Shown here: one piece after another, positions 12,590 through 23,233 of the stretch
Layout of the letters: every line of letters starts with the position of its first letter
How positions within the stretch are numbered: the first letter of the stretch is position 1
NCBI GenBank assembly: GCA_022059125.1
Contig: JAEUWY010000012.1
Location: 2,232,001-2,296,000 of the forward strand
Direction of reading: 5' to 3'
Origin: Corynespora cassiicola
Lineage: Eukaryota > Ascomycota > Dothideomycetes > Pleosporales > Corynesporascaceae
Length of the DNA: 64,000 nucleotides
Notes under the pieces: model-generated
What the model saw: only the letters and a program-made list of their open reading frames with translations
What the model was told of the DNA's origin: nothing
Database searches by the model: none
Made by a program: the position numbers and the translations under genes

Positions 12590-12789
12590 TTTTTTTTACC
12601 TCTACTTTAAGCTTATTTATAACCTTAAAACTATAATATAAACTCTAATTCTTTTTTTTTAACCTAAGGTTTTAATAAATGTCTATTTAAATAATTTTTT
12701 TTTATTTTTATAGCTAGTTTAGTTAAAAAGTTATAGCAGTTTAAAAACTGCTCTTTTTTCGATTAAACTATTTTAATGTCACCCCACTG
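12590..12789 (-). repeat. right terminal inverted repeat of the Tc1/mariner element
   Basis: Inverse of the left arm. It ends GTCACCCCACTG followed by the TA target duplicate. Differences from the left arm are mostly single-base changes and A-run length changes in the inner half. Confidence 0.9.
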
Positions 12790-12791
12790 TA

Positions 12792-14290
12792 CTATAATCT
12801 TTAAATTTTTAAGTTTATAGCTATATTATTATATATATTTTTCATATTAAATAATACTAATAATAGCGTTTTTATACTTTTTTATATTTTAAATATATTT
12901 TTATAGAGAAATAATAACGCGTACGTTATTAACTACTACTTCTATACTTTAAAAAATATTTTTCTACTACTACTAGTTTTAACATTTTATTTAATATAAA
13001 TAGAAGTAAAATAAGCTAATAGTTATTAGCAACAGTATAGTTTTTATATTTTAGCTTTTATAATAGTATAATCTTAGCTACTTTTTATTTATATAGTATT
13101 TTACTAGTTTTAAATAATTTACTAAAAAGTAGTATAATTTTATTTTTTAAAATAAGCTATAACTTTTTCTATATTTATACCAGCAGCTTATTTCTGTTTA
13201 ATACTTTATTTAAGCTAGTTTAAAAAATAGCTATTTTAATTTTATATTTTATAACTAGCTTTTACAGCAGCTAGCTGTATATATTTAAACTATTTTTAAA
13301 TTTATATAGTAGTAAAGTTAAAAAAAAGCTTAAATAAGCTTTTTTATTATATTTTTATTCTCTATTACTATTTTTTTATTTTATTTTACTTTTTAATAAA
13401 CAGTACTTTAGTAAAAAATAAACTAGCTTTTAAATTCAGATACTTAGCTATTTTTTATATATTATTATTATTATTACTAAAAAATTTTTTTAGTATTATT
13501 TTCTATACTGTTAAATTATTTAGTAAAAAAATTATTTTATTTATATTACTATATCGCGTACTTCTGTCTTTTTATAGCTTTATTTTTATATTATATATAA
13601 TTAGTTTTTTTAGTATATATAGAACTTTTTTAGTACTATAAAGTTTTTATTCTATTACTACTTTATATATAGTTAAAGCTAAGTTTATAAATAGTATATT
13701 TTTAAAGTATAGCTAGCTTATACAGTAAGTTAGCTTACTATATTATCTATATTCTCTATAAAAAAGCTTTTTTTTCTACTACTTAACTGTTTTTCTAATT
13801 TTATTTTATAGTATATTTTTAAAAAACAGTTTTTTAAAAACTTTTTTTTTTATATCTATATAAAAGCTTGTTCAGATCGCTTAGTAGTCTAATCTATATT
13901 TATTTTTTTAAATAAAATATTTAGTTAGTTTATTTACTAGTTTAGGCGTAGTAAGTATTAGATTAATTATAAATCTGCGTTCTATATTACTTATAAATAT
14001 TTTTTTTTTATTAGTAGCAGACTCTGTAGCAACAGATCTATTATAAAATTAATAATTAGCTTACTTTTATCTTGCTTTAGTATATTAGCTATATACGCTT
14101 TTTTTTACAGCTAATAGTATTAATTAAAATTACTTATAATTACTACTTCTGTGTGTAGAACGCGCAGCTGTTTATTCTAAATAAATTTTTTTATTATATT
14201 TAGTCTGCTGTTTATCTCCGCCTTAGTCTCTACTTTCCTATCTTTTACATATAGAGCTAGTATGTACACTGATATTACTATTACTCTCCT
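12792..14290. repeat. unassigned RIP-decayed sequence right of the mariner element
   Basis: The AT-rich sequence resumes after the TA target duplicate. I could not recognise domains in any frame. Toward 14.0-14.28 kb the C and G content rises, marking the edge of the block. It is presumably the other part of whatever element the mariner copy jumped into. Confidence 0.5.
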
Positions 14291-14360
14291 TTCTTCTATA
14301 TACGCCACCACTGCTGTAATATCAGCTGAGTCCGCAGCTACGACTCAGTGATAAAATGAT

Positions 14361-14759
14361 ATGGGGGGCCAAGAAGACCGGAGAAAAGGCCGAAGAGCCA
14401 ATATTAAGGCCCTCGAAGAACTTCAGAACATTTTGGCGACGCGGACATCAGAACCATCGGTAATAAAAGTGCTGGATTCGCCTGAAGCGCAACCATCTCC
14501 TCCACCCACAATACAGTCATCCATTACACCTGCAGCCCAGCCAATTGGTCTACCAGCGATGCAAACAGAATTATTGCCAATGGGTCAGTCAAAGATTTTA
14601 TCATTAACAAAGCAGCCGGGTTTCCCAAAGGTCCATTCGTCCCGCTCGCGAAATACGCCGTCATCCGAACATCCAAAGGATGATGGCGTCAAAGACTCCA
14701 GTAAATTCTTCAAAAGAGTCCGTGAATTCTTCAAAGCAAGAAGAAGAAATAGGTCCTGA
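14361..14759 (+). CDS. hypothetical 132-aa protein, possible gene tail
   Basis: An open frame of normal composition starting MGGQEDRRKGRR, directly right of the RIP block. The middle is rich in Pro, Gln and Ser (about residues 38-90), and the C-terminus is strongly basic (F-F-K-R-V-R-E-F-F-K-A-R-R-R). I recognise no domain and see no signal peptide or membrane segment. The ATG lies only about 70-90 bp from RIP-decayed DNA. It may be the intact C-terminal end of a longer protein whose front was lost in the repeat block, or a chance frame. No close gene on the same strand supports it. Confidence 0.35.
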   Translation: MGGQEDRRKGRRANIKALEELQNILATRTSEPSVIKVLDSPEAQPSPPPTIQSSITPAAQPIGLPAMQTELLPMGQSKILSLTKQPGFPKVHSSRSRNTPSSEHPKDDGVKDSSKFFKRVREFFKARRRNRS

Positions 14760-15539
14760 TCAAATGGAAAGCCTTTGAAGATGAGATTATAATATGTGAA
14801 TTAATCCGAGGGGTATGATCAAATAGTGAAAAACAGGGTTTGTTGGAGCAGATCATATCTTGCTGTTGGGAGTTCCATTACAATGAAACATGTACAAATC
14901 CGAAACAACTGATCCAGTACATGATTCACTGTGTACGAGGAAACAAGAGTCCTGAAGTCTAACTCCAAGCAGATCCTTTGCTGACTGGCTACGTCATATG
15001 ATGACGAAATCGAGGCTCGCGAGCCTGGAATGCACCGCCACTGTAGCTGGAGCTGAGGACACAACTCATCCGCATCTACCATCTCACCTTGCTGCTTCCC
15101 ATGTAGTTAAGAAGTCACTTGAAATGCACTATGGATCTCTTTCGCGATCCGGGCTTTCCGCCACTGCCATTTTACCTCAAACTCGGCAAACCGGACCATG
15201 AACCGGCACCAATCTCTACCCCACACGGGACATGGGTTCACGAGCCTCAGTCCAAATTGACTAGGAGCAAATTAACCTCGCGCGCTATTGCTTGTATACA
15301 CTTGTCATATAAAGCTTACGGGCCGTTTTATGGACCGTTTTTACCCTCGAAAAGACCATGCGCCGCAATTGGCCGTGGCGGAATCGCATACGACCAAGTT
15401 CATATCTGGCGCAATTAAGCCAGCCGGATAGGGAACCGGATTTGCGCACGATCCGCGCCGTCTCCTGAACAGAAGCATATGGAACGGACTACGGTGGTAT
15501 CTGGCGCGATGAAGGATATGAATGGTGACATGGCGACGG

Positions 15540-15546
15540 TATAAAG
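15540..15546 (+). promoter_or_regulatory. TATA box of the GH131 gene
   Basis: TATAAAG lies 71 bp before the chosen ATG at 15611. That spacing fits a fungal TATA-driven gene with a short leader and supports the ATG at 15611, which begins a clean signal peptide, over the in-frame upstream ATG at 15566. Confidence 0.6.
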
Positions 15547-15610
15547 AGCTGGGGGTCCGCCTTCGATGTTGATCCAGTCCAGACACATCGCGACGTTGAC
15601 GCTCAACACC

Positions 15611-16590
15611 ATGCACGCTCTCGCCACCGCTCTTCTTGTCGGCGCCGCCCTGGCTGCTCCATCCCAATTCTTGCGCCGCGCCGATGTCAAATGTCCCATC
15701 GTTTTTGACGGCCGCATCCCGTCCTCTGTTCCGGCCAACCCTACATTCTTCGACACGTATGCGACCAACACCATCTACAACCCCGACTATGTCAAGGGCA
15801 ACGACTTGAAGTGGTCGGAAATTCTCAAGTTTCCTGCGGGAAATGCCTCACGTTTTGATGGCACTGAATTTGTGCCTCTCGAGGTTACCCTCAGCGACAA
15901 GAGCATCTTCCAGAAGCAGAATGGATTCCGACGCGCGGGACTGCAGTTCCTCAAGGACGCCTCGGACGGCCCTGGAACGGTGGGCGTGAAGACACTGCAC
16001 TTTAGCGTGAAGCAGGATGCGGTGCGGGCACTAAACCTCACTCATGAGTATCTGGTGAGTCAACTCTCAAGGAGAATCTGCAGAGCACATACTGACTCTG
16101 AGTGCGACAGAATGTCTGGCACGAGGCCGCCGACTACTCGTCCAACCAGATCCAATTCCAGACCGGTACCATTATTGGTTCCAACGGCGCCGACAAGAAC
16201 AACTTCAAGATTCTCGACCGCAACGGCAAGTCGCTCTACTCGGTCGCAATCAACAAGTCGGACTGGCAGAACTTTGCCATCAAGCTAGACTACCCCAAGA
16301 AGTGCGTCCCCCCTAGCATGCCATCCGCTTGAAATGTAGCAACGACTCACCATCTCCGCAGCCAAGTCCAAATCTACTACTCCGTCGGACAAGCCGAGCT
16401 CAAGTCTGTTGCAGGCCCTTCGTCCGCCAACCTTGCAGGCGGCGGCCAATTCCAAATCGGCATCCTCAAGAAGCCCACCGGAACCACCGACGTGGTCAAC
16501 AGCGGCTACCAATCCAAGAACCTTAACGAGGGCCAAATCTACGGGGGTGTATTTCTGGAGGACAGCGCGAACGGCTGCGTGTCGCTATAG
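15611..16590 (+). CDS. secreted glycoside hydrolase family 131 beta-glucanase
   Basis: The product is 287 aa from three exons: 15611-16054, 16111-16301 and 16362-16590 (introns of 56 and 60 bp, GTGAGT...CAG and GTGCGT...CAG). The total divides by three and the reading ends TAG. A signal peptide is clear (M-H-A-L-A-T-A-L-L-V-G-A-A-L-A-A-P), followed by a possible dibasic L-R-R. The mature part reads K-C-P-I-V-F-D-G-R, then F-D-T-Y, N-P-D-Y-V-K-G, F-R-R-A-G-L-Q and V-K-T-L-H-F-S-V with L-N-L-T-H-E-Y-L, the backbone of GH131. Characterised family members are fungal enzymes cutting beta-1,3, beta-1,6 and beta-1,4 glucans outside the cell. It has no C-terminal CBM1 cellulose-binding module, which some relatives carry. 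An upstream in-frame ATG at 15566 would add 15 residues before the signal peptide and is less likely. Confidence 0.88.
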
Positions 16591-17033
16591 AAGACCTGTA
16601 CTTCCCTTCTCCTCACCTAGAGACCACAAAAAGGACATGGCTTCAATGCGACAATGGAGCAGAGAAGATGATGACTAGGAGACACTTATATACATGTACC
16701 AAACACCTCTTTTTTACAAATGCAAACACGTTCCCCCAGCACCGCACCGAAACGGGCCGAGCATGGGAAGCACACTCCGTTCGAGAAACCAAAGTGGGAA
16801 CCCCGTGCCTCGACGCTAACCTCAGATTCCCTTCCCGTCCCGTCCCGTGGGCGTGCCAGCACACCACACCGCCTCCGCCTACGTACATATCCGCAGGCAC
16901 GCACGCATGCATGTACGGTACCCAGGGTAGGTAGATAGATAACGGCGGGCCCCGCGGCCATGCAATGCGAGGCAAGCTACATAATTCTCCGACACTTTGA
17001 GCGAATCCACAAAAACGACCTCGAAAAATCACA

Positions 17034-17609
17034 ATGGCGCCGTCGCTGTCGTCCGTCTTGCTCGCGTTCCAGGGCCTGCCCATCTTGCTCTTCGGCGGCG
17101 CGATCCTGAAAGACGCCGCGGGGGCGGGGTTCAGCGACGTGCCGGCGAGCGTCGCGCATGTCATCGGGTACGTCCTCAGCATCTCTATCGTGGTATCTCG
17201 AGGGGGGGGGGGGGATCTCGCTCCACACACACACACTTCCTCCCCCCGCGAACCAGCGCAGTCCCTCTAGTTCCACCTTCTCTGTAGCCAGGTTCAGCAT
17301 CTCCTTCTACCACCCACCTCGCCGCATGTTTTGCAAGCCGCCCCGCCCTGGGACAGATGGACCCCGTCTAACTCCCCCAACCCCAGCTTCTCCTCCCTCT
17401 CCCTCGCAGCCACATACCTCACCACCGCCCTCGCCGCCCCCCGCCCCGCCCGCCACGCCTTTTTGCTCGCAACCGCCCTCTTGCGCCTCCCCGCCGCCTG
17501 GGTCTTTTCCCGCGACGGGCCCGACGCGCGCGGCGCCCCCGCGTGGGACTACGCGAACGCGGGGCTAGACGTCGCCGTCGTGGTGTGGGAGCGAGGCTTC
17601 GCGCGGTAA
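17034..17609 (+). CDS. small multi-pass membrane protein, unknown
   Basis: Two coding blocks in compatible style are separated by at least one intron I could not place exactly. Block one, 17034 to about 17167, reads M-A-P-S-L-S-S-V-L-L-A-F-Q-G-L-P-I-L-L-F-G-G-A-I-L and ends near V-I-G at a GTACGT donor (17168). Block two, ending TAA at 17607-17609, reads Q-A-A-P-P-W-D-R-W-T-P, then hydrophobic Ala/Leu stretches, V-F-S-R-D-G-P and W-D-Y-A-N-A-G-L-D-V-A-V-V-V. Candidate acceptors are TAG ending at 17287 (which keeps phase) and CAG ending at 17291. The result is about 150 aa with three or four likely membrane helices. I do not recognise the family. The intron contains a G-run (about 17202-17213) that could also hide a sequencing length error. 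Confidence 0.6.
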
Positions 17610-18598
17610 CGCAACGTTGGCGGTCACGGGGGAAACGAAAGCATGTAGAGGACGCCGAGGGGTTGTGGTGGTGATGGTGTGGTTTGAGTTGTAGGTACGA
17701 TTTCCGCTAGGAAGCGAGTCTACCAAGTCACATACATACATACACATGTATACATCTACAAAGCTCGTGTCCGTGCAAGGAATGAATGGATGCAAAAATG
17801 TTTCGTCGTGCCAGTCGTGCCATCCAGAAAGAAAGAAAAAACGCCATCATCCATGCAAGGGCCCGCAAAAAACAAAAAAACTCCAGGTCGTAAATGCCAG
17901 AAAAAAAAAGAAGACTACTACTCCAAAGACACCATGTGGATGCAAATGAGCGACCAGAAAAATATAGACAGAAAAAGGCCCGGAAATGGTTCATCAAACG
18001 CCAATGCGTGCGTACGTGGGGGTATCCGGCAAAATGGGGTGGGAAAGGAAGGCAGGAACGCGGATGTACATGCATGCAACAGACGGGTAGGTAGGGTAGA
18101 GTTGAGGGGGTTGTCGATCGTTGAGGACGGGGATGCCATGGTAGTCAGTCATCGTCATCATCATCATCGTCGTCGTCGTCGTCGTCGTCGTGATGAACGT
18201 GATCGTAATCGTAGAGGGTTGGTGAGGTCGTGGGTCGTGATATGATATGGGGCGTCATAAGGGGACAAAGGAGAGTACAAACAATAAGGAAAACAGGCCG
18301 CGTGCTCGAGGCTTCATGTCCCCGTTTGAGCAGCGCGGTCGAGGGGATACCAGGGGAGTGCGTCTCCGTGGTGGTCGGATGGACGGCAGTCTCGCCTGGT
18401 GGGAGTCGATGTTGTTCGGAGGGGTGTGCAGATCTTGTGTCGAACGTCGGAGGGGGCATCCGGCTGGTATCGACGTTCTCGCAGAGGGGCGCCCGTGTAC
18501 AGACAGCAAATGTGAATGTACCAGAGCCTCGCTCCGCAAGCCCATCTCAAGCCACAACACCCAATCTCGCTCAACGACAAAAAAAAAAAAGGATCTGC
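17610..18598. other. intergenic between convergent genes
   Basis: It separates the plus-strand membrane protein and the minus-strand 625-aa gene, which converge here, so it should hold both 3' UTRs. Apart from a trinucleotide microsatellite at about 18151-18191 I see only short frames of mixed low-complexity sequence. Confidence 0.5.
18151..18191. repeat. (ATC/GTC)n trinucleotide microsatellite
   Basis: A run of ATC changing to GTC units. The minus-strand poly-Asp and plus-strand poly-Arg readings through it are artefacts. Confidence 0.85.
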
Positions 18599-20531
18599 CT
18601 ACTGCTCCGATTCCTGCATCAAAACCGTCAGTACCGTTGCTTTGGAATAGGGGAAATGGCAAACTTACAGTCATGCTCCAATCCCGGTTCTGAGGGGCAT
18701 TCCACCTCCACCCCTTCTCTTCTTCATGCTTCTCGTCGTACGGATTGAAGGCCGGATACTCCTCCTCGCGGCCTTGCTCTCCGCCTCCACACAGGCTCTC
18801 GCAGGCGAGCATCTTGCGCATCTTACTCGCGACGCGCTGCCGCTTCTTCATGGCGCCAATCTTGGCCTCGCGCATGGCCGCCCGCGCCGCCCTGACCTCT
18901 TCCTCGCGCCTCCGCTCCAGCTCCTTGAACTCGTCGGCCTGCTCGAGCAGCCGGGCCCGCACGCGGGCCTCGCCGCCGCCGCGCCGACACTCGTCGTCAA
19001 AGTCCGGGTGCAGCAACAGCATGCCGGGGACCTCGTCGACGGCCACGCCGCTGCCCACGACGCGATCGTACAGGTACGAGGCCAGGGCCTGGCTCGAGAG
19101 CTGCAGCTGCGTGGGCGTGCCAAAGTAGCACCCCCTCAGCGCCTTGATGACGGCGAACTCGGTCACGGCGCCGGCGTCGAAGCGGCGCTGCAGGTCCAGC
19201 ACCAGGGCCGCGCCGCGCAACATGCGGCGCTCGGCCGTGTTGAAGTTGCGCTTGTACGGCGTCAGGTCGGGAGGGGTGCCCCAGCCCGAGTCGGTGATGC
19301 GCTGGGCCTCGATGTAGCGGGCGAGGGTGCCGCGGGCGTCGAGCCAGAGGGCGCCGAGCCACTCTGTGCGGTTGTAGACGGCAGCCTCGCAGAGGGCGGC
19401 GAGCTGGTAGGTGCGGGGCGCCGAGAAGGGGCGGCCCGCGGGGATGGTCGAGTGCTCGCCCACGGGGAGGGCGTGGAAGGTCGGGAGGTGCTTGTTGGGG
19501 GCGGGCACGGGGGCGGTCCAGGTGAGGTCCTCGACGGCGATGCGGAGGCGGGCGATGAGCGCGCACTGTTGCCGAGTGAAGACGTGCTCGTTGTGGAGCG
19601 CCTCGAGGTTGATGTCGAACATGGGCTTCTGCCATATCGACGACGCCTTGTCCGGGAACAGGTTCTCGAGGATCATGTCGGCGTCCTCGTCGCTCAGCTC
19701 GCGCGACTGGTTCTTCTTCAGCACCAGGGCAGACAGTTCGACCCGCTGGATCCACTTCCACGACTCGGTCGTCATGTCGTGGCGGTACATGGGGCAGCGC
19801 ACGTTGTCGATGACGACGAACGGGTTGGCCGTCGGTGGCAAGCGGCGCCAGCCTGCCATGGTCTGGATGAGCAGGCGACAGCTGGGCTCGCCCTTGAACG
19901 CACCGTACGCCTGCGTGATGAGGGAGTCGTGGCGATACTCTGCGGATTGGGGCATCACCTTGACCCTGGGGCACTCGACGTCGAAGATGTCGCCCTTGGC
20001 CTTGGGCAGGTCGAGGAAGAAGTGGTGGGCGTCCTCTGGCTTGGGGGCCGGCTTCTCGTGCTCCATCTTCATCGTGTGGGCCGCCGGCTTCCTCGTGCCC
20101 TCGTCGACTTTTGTCGTGCCGGCCTTGAGATCGACCACCAGCGCCGCAGCGCCCTGCTGTGTCCTGTGAGCAGCTGGATGGAGCGGGGTTTTAGGTTTTC
20201 GGGCATTTACCTGGAACGACTCGACGCTCTCATTGACCAGCGTGGCGCTCATCACGTCCGAAATGTCGGCTTCGGCTTGGTCGTCACCCTGGCTCGAGCT
20301 CTGCTGAGACGTGGCTCGCAGCTTGGACATGACCTTGGTTAGTCCGCTGCGGAACTTGCTGCTGGTCGTCTTGAAGGTGGTGCCCGTGTCCATGGTCAGC
20401 GGGCGCTGGCTCTCTTTGGAAACCTGGCGCATCGTGCGCTGTGGGTGCTTGGTGACGTCGACCACGATGGTTTTCACACCCTTTTTACTTCGCAGGCCAG
20501 GGATGGAGCCCAACATTGATTTTATCGCCAT
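18599..20531 (-). CDS. 625-aa conserved-looking protein, function unknown
   Basis: Exon 1 is 20531-18669 (621 codons) and exon 2 is 18613-18599, only 15 bp, giving the end W-S-M-T-E-S-E-Q and TAG. The 55-bp intron has GTAAGT, a TACTGAC branch word and CAG. Without it the frame would run on into clearly non-coding repeats, so the tiny last exon is preferred. The N-terminus is basic and Ser/Thr-rich (to about 130). A compact central region (about 165-480) has W, C and aromatic residues spaced like a folded domain. A charged, probably coiled region (about 520-590, R-R-R-E-E-E-V-R-A-A-R) precedes an E-E-E-rich tail. There is no signal peptide or membrane helix, so it is likely cytosolic or nuclear. 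I recognise no family. Codon use is strongly GC-ending like neighbouring genes. A 47-bp intron-like stretch near 20170-20215 was considered, but removing it breaks the long frame. Confidence 0.75.
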
Positions 20532-23233
20532 GATGGCGATGGTCGTTTTATTGCTTCGGTTTCCCCAAGGTGATCCGTGAGGAAAGGTTGTTGTATTTCG
20601 AGGTTGGTGTGGTCAGGTTGTGTTGGAATTGGTGTGGTGCTGTGTCCGGAACAATCGTCTCGAGCAATGGAGGGGAGTTTATGAATCGTGTTGCCAGCAC
20701 ATGCGTGAGGGAAAACAAGTACTCGTTATCAGGCGTAAAGCGTGGGTCCTGGAGCCTCTGCGGCGAAAGAAGAGGATTTTGCCTCGTGAAAGCGTCGAGA
20801 GTCGAGAGTCGAGAGCGTCGGTCGGCAACGTCGTTGGAAAAGTAGGCAGCAGACCTTGGAAATGCAAGACAAAAAGGCCTCGACGGTGGATCGATCAATC
20901 GGAACAGCAGCGATCCGGAGAATTCGTAATCGTGGTATCGTGGCAAATGGTGGTCGTCGAGTCGTAACGTGGTCGCAGACGTGGTCGTGAAAGCGTGCGG
21001 TACCGAACCGGTTCGCCTCTTGCTATCTCCCAGCCCGTCGTACAAGACGTAGGACAGGACCTGTGAAGAGTGTTTCAAGGTCCGAGGACGAAGAAGGGTC
21101 CACGTTCAGTCGACGCTCCGAGCACGCGTACAAGAGCACAAGCACAAGCAACGTTCCAGCTCGCGCTCAAGCTTCCTAATCTCCACCTCCTTCCGAACTG
21201 TTCAGGCGACGGACGGACGGACAGACAGGCAGACGTATGGACGACTCAAGGCCCGAGCGAAAGAACCAGTCAAAAAACAAACACGGCGGGGCGATCCAAT
21301 CTCCTCACAACATTCAGATCACGGCGCACATTCCCCTGGGGCCGAACCCAGTCACCCACATGGTTCTCAGCGACAGCGAAGATGGAAAACGAATAGAAAA
21401 AACAAGGAACAAAGGAGGTCTCGAACACACAAAGACGAACGAATTGGGGGCGGCGAAGGGCGCAGAGTAATAAGAAAACGAAGAAAAGGGGGGCCTGGAA
21501 TGGGGCTGTTTATACCTACCACCAAGCTCCGCCGCCACCACCACCACCACCACCGGCGACGGATCCAAAGTTTACAAAATAACAACAGGCGGGCCACATC
21601 TCCCCACAAGACGCAACGCGCGCACGCACGCAATGCATTGCACATCAGCCCGCCATTCCCACCCCCCCGGCCGGCTGCCTGGCCCGGCCTGACTTGACTT
21701 GACCTGACCGGTACGGTACGTACATGCATGCAGGTACCTATTACCGTCCGTCAAACTAGCTAGCCAGCTAGCCAGCATCCGGTACGTACCTACACGCCCA
21801 ATCATCACCGCCCACCCGCTCCAACCCCAAGCAGTTCGTCGCCCTTCCAATCGAGCCTGGCACCGCCGGGGGAGGGTTGGCTGTGGAGCGGCCAGAGACA
21901 GCCCAGGGCCGGCCAAAAAGGCGGTCGACGCGCTCAGGCGAGCAGAATAAAAAGTCGACCCGCACGCGCGCTCGCTGACCCCGACCCCGACCCTGACCCT
22001 GACCGTGCCATGCCGAGCTGGGAGGAGGCGAGCCGGCGAACGGGGCACGGCATGATCTGTAGGAATGCTCGTGTGCGCGGGGCCATGGCCGGGGGGCGCG
22101 CGCGGTCGTCGTGACAACGGCGCGGTGGTGTTTATCTTTTGCGGTGTGTGTACTTGGTGTGTGGAGTGTGTGTGGTGCATAACTCTCGCATCTCAGCGTC
22201 TGTCCATCCATCCGTCCAGCTAGCGGAAAGGCCGTGACTCGTCGCCGGGGAACGGGATGGCGGAGGGCGAGATGCATACACATACATACATGCATACATA
22301 CATGTGCATACGCCCGCCCGCCCTCGAGCAGACGGCCAGAGGGAAAGGTTGAGAAGCGTCCGTTGCCGTCAGCCCATGTACCCACCGCTGCGACGCAACC
22401 CAACCCAACGCCATGCATCTGTATCTGCACCTGCGCCTGCAAGCCAAACGTTCCGCGAAATTGCAGACAGAGCGCGGGTTGACGTGACGTGACGCGCATC
22501 TCCAAGCCCAATGACGAGCCAGGACAGCGACGACGAGGAAAACGGTTGGTAACAAGCAAGCAAGCAAGCAAGCAACGCGTCGCGCAACAAGACTCGCAGC
22601 AAACAAAACATCCAACTCGACGCGCAAAGAAAAAGAAAAAACAATTGAATCTGAGACATTTCGTCCGTCCACGCAGGCCCATTGGCCTCGGAGGAACCGC
22701 GAGCGCGAGTGATGCTGGACTAGTCGGTTCCTACACTAGGCCGTCAGGTGGGCGGAAGTGGGGGGTGGAATGCTGAAACAGGGGTCTTCGCTGCCATCTC
22801 CAGGGCTTAGATTAGGAACCGCGCTAGCCAACCAAACAAAAACAGACCGGGGACTCGAACTGCAGGAGGGCTCTCGGGAATGATGACGACTTGTCTTACC
22901 GCCCAATCGATCCAATCGTGCCTGTCTCGTCCTTGGCCGTCTAATCTCTACCTTCTTCTCCAGAGCCAGAACCATGCAACTGCTCCAACCCACACAGCCT
23001 ATTTTGAAAGCAAAAAAAGAAGAAGAAGAAGAGAACAGAGCAAGATACCCAACGCCCGCTCAAAAAACCCGCAATTCCTGCCCTGCAACGCCCATGTACA
23101 TCCAGAGAGAACTAGCAGCGTGGTGTGTAGGTCCCTAGACCCCTCCATGGCCCCAGCTGCTGCCGTGGAATGGAATGCAATGTAAACCACAACAAAACCA
23201 GAAAAAAACACCGATAGACCCCCCTCCCTCAGA
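20532..23233. other. 2.7-kb gene-free region
   Basis: Lies upstream of the 625-aa gene and downstream of the E2 gene. Frames of 60-300 codons exist on both strands but are Arg/Ser/Pro/Cys-rich, lack motifs and overlap each other, as expected of GC-rich non-coding DNA. It contains short simple repeats: CAC triplets near 21534-21553, CCCTGA/CCCCGA units near 21980-22005, CATA/CATG units near 22273-22305 and CAAG units near 22555-22575. The part next to 20531 should hold the promoter and leader of the 625-aa gene. Confidence 0.5.

Larger units (their letters stand above)
10660..12789 (+). mobile_element. Tc1/mariner-like DNA transposon, structurally complete, coding-dead
   Basis: A 2130-bp element begins CAGTGGGGTGAC and ends with the exact inverse, GTCACCCCACTG. 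It is flanked on both sides by the dinucleotide TA (10658-10659 and 12790-12791), the target-site duplication used by the Tc1/mariner superfamily. Long inverted repeats of about 200 bp bound it. Inside is a single transposase-like frame with the DD34E triad. It sits within older RIP-decayed sequence, so it is a nested, younger insertion. The transposase is interrupted (see the separate entry), so the copy could move only if another copy supplied the enzyme. Confidence 0.92.
3480..14290. repeat. AT-rich RIP-mutated repeat block
   Basis: About 10.8 kb of sequence built almost entirely from TA, TTTA and AAAT words, with residual C and G mostly in short words such as GCT, TCT and GCG. No frame longer than 60 codons exists across it except inside the younger transposon, and recognisable transposon proteins are riddled with TAA and TAG codons where Gln or Trp is expected. 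This is the signature of repeat-induced point mutation, the premeiotic C-to-T mutation of duplicated DNA known in Pezizomycotina. The boundaries are abrupt: ordinary GC returns at about 14.27 kb. Such blocks are usually heterochromatic. Named components are listed separately. Confidence 0.92.

Noticed and set aside
10660..12789. Inverted repeats as a large hairpin regulatory structure
   Set aside because: The TA target duplication and transposase between the arms explain them as transposon ends.
18145..18459. Frame ending in a poly-Asp tail
   Set aside because: Low-complexity reading of the ATC/GTC microsatellite and the terminal region of the minus-strand gene.
20170..20215. 47-bp GTAAAT...CAG segment inside the 625-aa gene as an intron
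   Set aside because: Removing it shifts the frame out of the long, coherent downstream coding region.
18726..20342. 538-codon plus-strand frame antisense to the 625-aa gene
   Set aside because: Leu/Ala/Gly/Arg-rich reading typical of the complement of a GC-biased gene; the minus strand has good splice signals and a balanced composition.
21768..22682. 304-codon minus-strand frame in the gene desert
   Set aside because: Cys/Arg/His-rich with repeats, overlapped by several equally long frames in other phases, and no start context or motif.
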